Positions 6,400-10,734 of a DNA stretch of 10,734 bases are shown one piece after another. The stretch is from a bacterium. GTDB taxonomy: Bacteria; Armatimonadota; Fimbriimonadia; Fimbriimonadales; GBS-DC. The stretch spans positions 1-10,734 of the forward strand of contig JARJMV020000090.1 in assembly GCA_029335935.2 (NCBI GenBank), in the 5' to 3' direction. How positions within the stretch are numbered: position 1 is the stretch's first letter; every line of letters starts with the position of its first letter. Below the pieces are notes generated by a model, which was not told the origin of the DNA, did not search any database, and saw nothing but the letters and a program-made list of their open reading frames with translations. The position numbers and the translations under genes are program-made.

Positions 6400-8619
6400 A
6401 TGCACGCACTGGAGTTTGAACTTCCCGAACAGGTCGATGCGCTGGTCGAGAAGGTGCGCGACTACGCGCCCGACGCCGATACCTCGCGCCTTGTGGAGGC
6501 GTACCTGTTCGCGGAAGCGCGGCATCATGGGCAACAACGCAAGAGCGGCGAGCCGTATATCACGCATCCGCTCGCGGTGGCGCACATCTTAGCCGACCTG
6601 CAGATGGGCATCAACACCGTGATTGCTGGGCTGCTGCATGATGTGCTGGAAGATACCCCAACCACTCCCGACGAGCTGGAGCAGCGCTTCGGCGCGACAG
6701 TGCGCCAGCTGGTCGAGGGCGTGAGCAAGCTGCACCACTCCGAGCGCAAACTCGAAATCTTCAACGAGGCGGGCAAACGGCGCGTGAACATCACTAAGAC
6801 TGCCGAGAACCTGCGCAAACTGTTGCTCGCCGTCGCTGACGACCTGCGCGTGATGATTATCAAGCTCGCCGACCGACTGCACAACATGCAGACACTGGAC
6901 GCCATGCCCCCCGAAAAACAGATACGAATCGCTGCCGAGACACTACAGGTCTACGCCCCCCTCGCTCACAGGCTCGGGATTTACCAAATCAAAGCCCAAC
7001 TGGACGATTTGGCGTTCAAGTACCTCTATCCGCAAGAGTATCACGACATCCGTGAGAAGGTCGCCCAGACCCGCGCCGAACGCCACAAAGAGGTGCAAGA
7101 GCTTATCACCATCCTCAAGGAGCGGCTGTGGAACGAGGGGGTGCGCGCAGAAGTGATGGGGCGTCCCAAACACCTGTGGAGCATCTTCACCAAGATAAAG
7201 CAGCAGCAGATCGACTTCAGTCAGGTGTACGACCTCATCGCCTTGCGTGTGCTGACGGAGACCGTCAGTGAGTGCTACATGGCGCTGGGCATCGTGCATG
7301 AGCTATGGCGTCCGATCCCTGCACTATTTTACGACTACATCGCCGCGCCCAAGCCGAACGGCTATCAATCGCTGCATACCAAAGTAATCGGCCCTAACGA
7401 GCGCACACTGGAGATTCAAATCCGCACATGGCAGATGCACCAAGTCGCCGAGTACGGCGTGGCGGCGCACTGGCGCTACAAGGAGGGTCAGGATCAAAAG
7501 CCCCTACAACTGCCCGCTCTGCAACAACAGCTGCGCGACCTGACCGCCTTCAAGAGCAATCTGGAGTTTCTAACCAGCCTCTCGCGCGAGATGACCACCG
7601 ACCAAGTGTTCGTGTTCACACCGAAAGGCGACCTGATTGACCTGCCTGAGGGGGCTACCGCGTTGGATTTCGCCTATCGGATCCACACGGAAGTCGGCAA
7701 CCGTTGCATGGGGGCGCGCGTGAACGGACGGATCGTGCCGCTGGATTACAAACTGCGCACGGGCGATGTGGTGGAGATCCTCACGCGCCAGAACGCGCAG
7801 CCAAGCTACGACTGGCTCGGCATCGTGCGCACCTCCAGCGCGCGGAGCAAGATACGCGCCTACTTCCGTGAGGTGCGCCGCGCCGAGTTCATCCAACACG
7901 GGCGCGGACAGATGGAACGCGAGCTGACACGCTTGCGTATCGCCACCCCGCAGTTCAAGGAAGTCCTGCCAGAGATCTTGAAAGCGCTCAACTTCCGCAC
8001 AGAAGACGACCTGTACGCCAGCATCGGCGAGGGGCTGACCAGCGTGCCAGCGGTCGTCCAACGATTGCGTGCGCTGGTGCCGAGCACGCCTGCTGCCGAA
8101 CCGACACCTGCGCCCACCCCCCCAAGTCGCGAAATCCGCGCCATACAGATTGAAGACGCCGACGGCTACATGACCCGACGCGCTACCTGCTGCTATCCCC
8201 TGCCCGGCGACGAACTGCGCGGCTACATCTCGCGCGGACGCGGAATCGTGGTGCATCGCGCCTCCTGCCCCAACCTGCGCGCCCTCGAAGAGAAAGAACC
8301 CGAACGGATTATGAACATCGAGTGGATCCCCCAAAAAGACCATGCCTATCCCGTCGCCCTGCGCTTCGAAACGCTCGACCGACCCGGCGTGCTGGCGGAC
8401 ATCACCACCATCCTAAGCAGCTGGAATATCAATATCGAAGATGTGCGCGTGGACCGTACCAACAGACTCACCGCGCTGATCCACCTCGTAATCCGCGCTC
8501 GAAGCGCACAGGAGCTGCGCACTATCACGGCAAAGCTCAACTCGCTGGAAAATGTGCTGGCAATCTCTCGACCGATGGAGGGCAAACGCAGGGATGCGAG
8601 CCGTAATCCAAAGAGTTAG
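6400..8619 (+). CDS. rel: Bifunctional-type (p)ppGpp synthetase/hydrolase (Rel/SpoT family)
   Basis: This 739-residue enzyme of the stringent response makes (p)ppGpp from ATP and GDP/GTP and hydrolyses it. The N-terminal HD hydrolase is intact: 'RKSGEPYITHP' (His56), 'LLHDVLEDT' (His80, Asp81, Glu84, Asp85) and 'KLADRLHNM' (Asp158). The synthetase has 'GRPKHLWSI', 'YDLIALRVL' (Asp278), 'PKPNGYQSLHTKV' (318-329) and 'LEIQIRT' (Glu338). At 309-312, where bifunctional enzymes have RxKD and RelA has EXDD, it reads LFYD. Then follow a TGS domain (about 402-463, 'VFVFTPKGDLIDLPEGAT'), a helical region, a Pro-rich linker (561-575), the cysteine domain 'ATCCYPLPGD' with 'VVHRASCPN' (Cys597, Cys598, His619, Cys623) and a C-terminal ACT domain (about 646-727, 'DRPGVLADITTIL'). 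The length is typical. A TATACT box 7 nt upstream fixes the start. The 3' end overlaps dtd by 26 bp. Confidence 0.96.
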   Translation: MHALEFELPEQVDALVEKVRDYAPDADTSRLVEAYLFAEARHHGQQRKSGEPYITHPLAVAHILADLQMGINTVIAGLLHDVLEDTPTTPDELEQRFGATVRQLVEGVSKLHHSERKLEIFNEAGKRRVNITKTAENLRKLLLAVADDLRVMIIKLADRLHNMQTLDAMPPEKQIRIAAETLQVYAPLAHRLGIYQIKAQLDDLAFKYLYPQEYHDIREKVAQTRAERHKEVQELITILKERLWNEGVRAEVMGRPKHLWSIFTKIKQQQIDFSQVYDLIALRVLTETVSECYMALGIVHELWRPIPALFYDYIAAPKPNGYQSLHTKVIGPNERTLEIQIRTWQMHQVAEYGVAAHWRYKEGQDQKPLQLPALQQQLRDLTAFKSNLEFLTSLSREMTTDQVFVFTPKGDLIDLPEGATALDFAYRIHTEVGNRCMGARVNGRIVPLDYKLRTGDVVEILTRQNAQPSYDWLGIVRTSSARSKIRAYFREVRRAEFIQHGRGQMERELTRLRIATPQFKEVLPEILKALNFRTEDDLYASIGEGLTSVPAVVQRLRALVPSTPAAEPTPAPTPPSREIRAIQIEDADGYMTRRATCCYPLPGDELRGYISRGRGIVVHRASCPNLRALEEKEPERIMNIEWIPQKDHAYPVALRFETLDRPGVLADITTILSSWNINIEDVRVDRTNRLTALIHLVIRARSAQELRTITAKLNSLENVLAISRPMEGKRRDASRNPKS

Positions 8620-9040
8620 GTGGGCGGAGGTGGAGGTGGAGGAGCGTATCGTGGCGCGTATCGAACAGGGCGCGCTGGTACTGCTTGGCGTACACCAAGC
8701 CGACACTGCTGAACATGCTCAGTGGCTTGCTCACAAAATCGCGCGCCTGCGCTTCTTCGAAGATGAAGCAGGTAAGCTCAATCTATCCGTACAGGACATC
8801 GGCGGCGCGGTGCTGGTGGTCTCCAACTTCACGCTCTACGGCGACTGTCGCAAAGGCAGACGCCCCAGCTTCACCGACTCCGCGCCCTACGAGCATGGGC
8901 AAACGCTCTACGAGCAGTTCTGCGCCGCGCTGCGCGAGGAGGGCGTCTCCGTGCAGACTGGCGTCTACGGCGCACAGATGCAGGTGCGCCTGCAAAACGA
9001 CGGTCCCGTAACGCTGATTGTGGAGACGCCTGAGGGATAG
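8594..9040 (+). CDS. dtd: D-aminoacyl-tRNA deacylase
   Basis: A 148-residue homodimeric enzyme that hydrolyses D-amino acids (and glycine) mischarged on tRNA. It begins 'MRAVIQRV', the usual family N-terminus. It carries both signature motifs: 'SNFTLYGDCRKGRRPSFTD' from 77, with Thr80 in the active site, and 'NDGPVT' (135-140), whose Gly-cis-Pro is the chirality filter. The second residue of the first motif is Asn rather than the common Gln. A longer frame opens at a GTG or ATG further upstream, but the ATG at 8594 gives the family length and has GGAGGG at 8577-8582, 11 nt before it. The gene starts 26 bp inside rel, so coupled translation is likely. rel-dtd adjacency is common in other bacteria. 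It ends 4 bp from a convergent gene. Confidence 0.96.
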   Translation: MRAVIQRVRWAEVEVEERIVARIEQGALVLLGVHQADTAEHAQWLAHKIARLRFFEDEAGKLNLSVQDIGGAVLVVSNFTLYGDCRKGRRPSFTDSAPYEHGQTLYEQFCAALREEGVSVQTGVYGAQMQVRLQNDGPVTLIVETPEG

Positions 9041-9044
9041 CCGC

Positions 9045-9323
9045 CTACGGAGCCGATTGCAAGCCCGCAACGCCGAAAACCGCCATGAACGCCGCCCAAG
9101 CGACGCAGGCAATCACTGTCAGCGCAACGCCAATCATCCCCAGAATGCGCCCCGCATTAATCAACCCGCGCGAGTTCGGGTCGCCGAAACCCTGATCTAA
9201 CTCCTTCAGCGCGTTGTTGCCCATAACCCACGCCGCAATACCTAACGGTCCACAGACAACGATACTGAGTATGCCGAGTATCAGAATGAGCGTCGGATTG
9301 TAGCTCCCGCTTCCATTAGCCAT
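9045..9323 (-). CDS. Small membrane protein, DUF4190-like
   Basis: A 92-residue protein with two membrane helices (about 11-35 and 60-86), joined by a polar segment 'NNALKELDQGFGDPNSRG'. The layout 'LGILSIVVCGPLGIAAWVMG-NNAL', then 'NAGRILGMIGVAL', fits the DUF4190 family: Gly-rich helix, A-L-x-E/x-L loop, then a second Gly-rich helix. The function is unknown for the family; it is an inner-membrane protein. I chose the ATG at 9323 rather than the in-frame GTG 9 nt earlier, because a near-perfect AGGAGGT (9331-9337) stands 7 nt before this ATG. It lies 60 bp downstream of nuoC on the same strand, but a TATACA box at 9345-9350 suggests a promoter of its own. Its 3' end is 4 bp from dtd. Confidence 0.75.
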   Translation of the reverse strand: MANGSGSYNPTLILILGILSIVVCGPLGIAAWVMGNNALKELDQGFGDPNSRGLINAGRILGMIGVALTVIACVAWAAFMAVFGVAGLQSAP

Positions 9324-9330
9324 GATACAC

Positions 9331-9350
9331 ACCTCCTGCGCAAGTGTATA
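9331..9350 (-). promoter_or_regulatory. -10-like box and strong ribosome-binding site of the DUF4190-like gene
   Basis: On the minus strand TATACA (9345-9350) is followed by AGGAGGT (9331-9337) and, 7 nt on, the ATG. The predicted leader is about 15 nt. This is the strongest Shine-Dalgarno sequence in the window and decides the start codon. No clear -35 is seen. Confidence 0.5.
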
Positions 9351-9383
9351 TTCGCTAAGGCTTCAGAATCTCCTGCCAATTAT

Positions 9384-9968
9384 TTAGCGTCCACTCACAG
9401 GTTCGGAGCCTGTTAGACCTTCGAACGACTCCCCTGCGTGGGGGTGTGTTTTGTCCTCGATGGAGGGTCCCCAGGTGCCCTGTGCGAAGGGGATTTCCTC
9501 GCCACCGAGCGGGAAGTCCTTGCGCAAGGGATGTCCTACCCAGTCGTCGGGCATGAGGATGCGCTTGAGGTTTGGATGCCCCTCGAACGGGATGCCGAAC
9601 AGGTCGTACACCTCGCGTTCGGGGTAGCTCGCACCGTCCCAGATACCTGTGACCGAGGGTACCGCCTCGCCCTCATCGACGCGCACCTTCAAGAAGATAC
9701 GCCGAAAGCTCACAGGCGAGTAGAGGTTGTAGACCACTTCGAAGCGCTTGGGCTTCTCGCCTTGCTCCCAGTGGGGCAGCCAGTCGATAGCAGTGACATC
9801 ACTGATGTACAAGTAGCTCAACTCGCGGTCGTCGCGCAGGAGGCGGCAGACCTCGAGCAATCGCCCCTTGTTTACATAGAGCCAGGTGTCGCCGCGGAAC
9901 TCGTAGACCTCCTCGATGGCGTCGGGGTATTGGGCGGCGATTTTCTGGTACTCAGTTCGCTCGCTCAT
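9384..9968 (-). CDS. nuoC: NADH-quinone oxidoreductase subunit C
   Basis: A 194-residue 30-kDa-type subunit of complex I. It sits in the hydrophilic arm and helps hold NuoD and NuoB, which couple NADH-derived electrons to quinone reduction. The signature lies at 117-138, '[18 protein letters not shown]', followed by '[19 protein letters not shown]'. The upstream 'ISDVTAIDW' and 'FEVVYNLYS' also fit. The frame stays open upstream to 10340, but that part is only the shadow of nuoA. ATG 9968 has AGGAG at 9976-9980, 7 nt before it, and overlaps the nuoA stop as ATGA. It is not fused to NuoD, and no nuoD follows. The C-terminal tail after '[10 protein letters not shown]' is polar and variable. Confidence 0.95.
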   Translation of the reverse strand: MSERTEYQKIAAQYPDAIEEVYEFRGDTWLYVNKGRLLEVCRLLRDDRELSYLYISDVTAIDWLPHWEQGEKPKRFEVVYNLYSPVSFRRIFLKVRVDEGEAVPSVTGIWDGASYPEREVYDLFGIPFEGHPNLKRILMPDDWVGHPLRKDFPLGGEEIPFAQGTWGPSIEDKTHPHAGESFEGLTGSEPVSGR

Positions 9969-10417
9969 CGGCTCTCTCCTGATAGCGCAGGTTCGGGCGT
10001 TTCCATCGCAGGCGACGGCGCAGGCTTCAGACGCCGATGTTCCACAGGGTCTTCCCAGTCCAGCGCGCCCTTTTTCCACTCGTAGAGGAAGCTCACCAGC
10101 AGCAAGAAGGTGAACGCGCCCACCACGCCTATCGCGAAGCCGCGCACATCGTCGGGCATGTCGCGCAACGCCACAAAGAACGGGTACAAGAACGCAATCT
10201 CCACATCGAAGATGATAAAGAGCATCGCCGTCAGGTAGAAGTGGATGGGGAACCGCTCGCGTGCGCTGCCGACAGGGGTGATGCCACACTCGTAGGGCGA
10301 ACCTTTCGCAGGCGAGGGGCGTTTCGGACCCAGCAGCCACGAGCCGCCCACCATCACCGCCGCAATCACTGCAGCAATCGCGAAGAGTATTAGCAACGGC
10401 AAGTAGTCGCTTGGCAT
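9965..10417 (-). CDS. nuoA: NADH-quinone oxidoreductase subunit A
   Basis: A 150-residue membrane subunit of complex I with three helices (about 5-28, 58-82 and 93-113). Diagnostic features are '[21 protein letters not shown]' around 40-60, whose YECG-containing loop lies near the quinone site, and '[15 protein letters not shown]' at 65-79, with acidic residues inside the second helix. After '[10 protein letters not shown]' comes an extra Pro-rich tail of about 28 residues. Its stop overlaps the nuoC start by 4 bp, so the two are translated together. In the usual order nuoB stands between them; it is absent here. A TATAAT box 9 nt upstream supports the ATG at 10417. Confidence 0.95.
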   Translation of the reverse strand: MPSDYLPLLILFAIAAVIAAVMVGGSWLLGPKRPSPAKGSPYECGITPVGSARERFPIHFYLTAMLFIIFDVEIAFLYPFFVALRDMPDDVRGFAIGVVGAFTFLLLVSFLYEWKKGALDWEDPVEHRRLKPAPSPAMETPEPALSGESR

Positions 10418-10426
10418 GGCGGCTCG

Positions 10427-10432
10427 ATTATA
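10427..10432 (-). promoter_or_regulatory. -10 box TATAAT, near-leaderless promoter of nuoA-nuoC
   Basis: On the minus strand TATAAT is followed by CGAGCCGCC and the nuoA ATG, giving a leader of no more than about 2-3 nt. There is no purine-rich ribosome site. No good -35 lies at 16-18 bp. Confidence 0.6.
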
Positions 10433-10520
10433 CCTGACGCAGGCAATGCATGTAGCCCCCTCCCCAACAAGGGTACAGATTATGTGTCCAAACAGCGCGA
10501 AGCCACCTACCGTACCGCCG

Positions 10521-10565
10521 GCGTCCCGCCGACAGGGTGGGCTTGGACACGAATGTCCAAGCTAC
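10521..10565. repeat. Two-hairpin repeat, copy 1
   Basis: A 45-bp unit beginning GCGTCCCGCC. It contains two hairpins placed end to end: CCCGCC-GACAG-GGTGGG (10525-10541, one G-T pair) and the perfect palindrome CTTGGACA-CGAA-TGTCCAAG (10542-10561), then CTAC. It recurs 55 bp downstream with one mismatch. It lies between the divergent nuoA and signal-peptide genes and belongs to no convincing reading frame. A half-site TGTCCAA at 10484-10490 may be the remains of a further copy. Confidence 0.85.
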
Positions 10566-10575
10566 TGGGGCGTCC

Positions 10576-10620
10576 GCGTCCCGCCGACAGGGTGGGCTTG
10601 GACAAGAATGTCCAAGCTAC
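10576..10620. repeat. Two-hairpin repeat, copy 2
   Basis: Second 45-bp copy, identical to the first in 44 positions. The one change (C to A at 10605) turns the tetraloop CGAA into AGAA and leaves both stems untouched: CCCGCC/GGTGGG (10580-10596) and CTTGGACA/TGTCCAAG (10597-10616). It ends 30 bp before the -10 box of the following gene, so it could influence that promoter. It resembles REP- or MITE-like palindromic repeats in form. Confidence 0.85.
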
Positions 10621-10650
10621 GATTTTCTCGCTCGGCGACGAAATTCGATG

Positions 10651-10656
10651 TATAAT
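10651..10656 (+). promoter_or_regulatory. -10 box TATAAT, leaderless promoter of the last gene
   Basis: A perfect TATAAT ends 6 nt before the ATG at 10663, so the transcript would begin at or beside the start codon. The AGGGG between box and ATG is too close to act as a ribosome site and would probably not be transcribed. No -35 is evident. Confidence 0.6.
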
Positions 10657-10662
10657 AGGGGC

Positions 10663-10734
10663 ATGAAGCGATTCTTGTGGATTGGACTGACAATCTGTTT
10701 CGGGCAGGCGAGAGCGCAGCAAGGGCTGCGCGGT
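10663..10734 (+). CDS. Exported protein, N-terminal fragment (runs off the window)
   Basis: Only 24 codons are visible: 'MKRFLWIGLTICFGQARAQQ' and then 'GLRG'. The start has a short basic n-region (KR), a hydrophobic core (about residues 4-13) and an A-x-A-like end (A-R-A before Q), which is a Sec signal peptide with likely cleavage after residue 18. The mature protein is outside the window, so its function cannot be given. A TATAAT box 6 nt upstream supports the start. Confidence 0.65.
   Translation, partial: MKRFLWIGLTICFGQARAQQGLRG

Noticed and set aside
7570..8343. 257-codon open frame on the minus strand opposite rel
   Set aside because: It lies wholly opposite a fully conserved part of rel (TGS to cysteine domain) and its translation shows no recognisable domain. 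It is a GC-rich shadow frame.
9969..10340. Upstream extension of the nuoC frame to 10340, considered as nuoB or a fusion
   Set aside because: The translated stretch is the out-of-frame reading of nuoA and has no NuoB cysteine motif. The ATGA overlap and AGGAG place the start at 9968.
9438..10393. Plus-strand frames of 215 and 118 codons opposite nuoC and nuoA
   Set aside because: They mirror conserved genes and have no family features of their own.
10416..10722. Short frames running through the two-hairpin repeats on both strands
   Set aside because: Their sequence is dictated by the repeat, they lack ribosome sites, and different frames are read through the two copies because the 55-bp period is not a multiple of three.

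Overview
The window is GC-rich, tightly packed bacterial chromosome with housekeeping genes on both strands. I see no phage, plasmid, transposase, rRNA, tRNA or CRISPR signature. The taxon cannot be fixed from sequence alone. The PD40 beta-propeller protein, the unclassified hydrolase-like protein, the scattered Nuo genes and the many leaderless-looking promoters would fit a deep-branching thermophile-type lineage such as Armatimonadota. That assignment is a guess.

Layout. Bases 1-2733 (+) hold the end of a STAS-domain gene, then cheA and cheW, an operon-like chemosensory signalling module with short gaps and good Shine-Dalgarno sites. Bases 2734-2984 are non-coding and rich in inverted repeats, ending in a TATAAT box just before a cytoplasmic-looking six-bladed PD40/TolB-like propeller gene (2985-3998, +). 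That gene abuts, stop codon to stop codon, a convergent 613-residue glycoside-hydrolase-like protein of unknown substrate (3999-5840, -). A 56-bp divergent promoter region separates the latter from a 148-residue degenerate nucleotidyltransferase-fold protein (5897-6343, +). Next come rel (bifunctional-type (p)ppGpp synthetase/hydrolase, 6400-8619) and dtd (D-aminoacyl-tRNA deacylase, 8594-9040), which overlap and are probably co-translated. On the minus strand follow a small DUF4190-like membrane protein (9045-9323), nuoC (9384-9968) and nuoA (9965-10417). nuoA and nuoC overlap by ATGA, with no nuoB between them and no nuoD after. The last region (10418-10662) carries two 45-bp copies of a two-hairpin repeat and a promoter for a secreted protein that runs off the end.

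Functional picture: CheA and CheW couple receptors to a response regulator outside the window. Rel and Dtd belong to the stringent response and translation quality control. NuoA and NuoC are subunits of respiratory complex I.

The most distinctive signals are: (1) five of seven visible transcription-unit starts have a TATAAT-like box ending 6-9 nt before the ATG, so their mRNAs should be leaderless or nearly so; (2) the duplicated two-hairpin repeat, whose only mismatch lies in a loop; (3) a Rel synthetase with LFYD where RxKD or EXDD is expected; (4) a nucleotidyltransferase-like protein with a broken active site; (5) nuoA joined directly to nuoC. I found no convincing new multi-gene defence or biosynthetic system.
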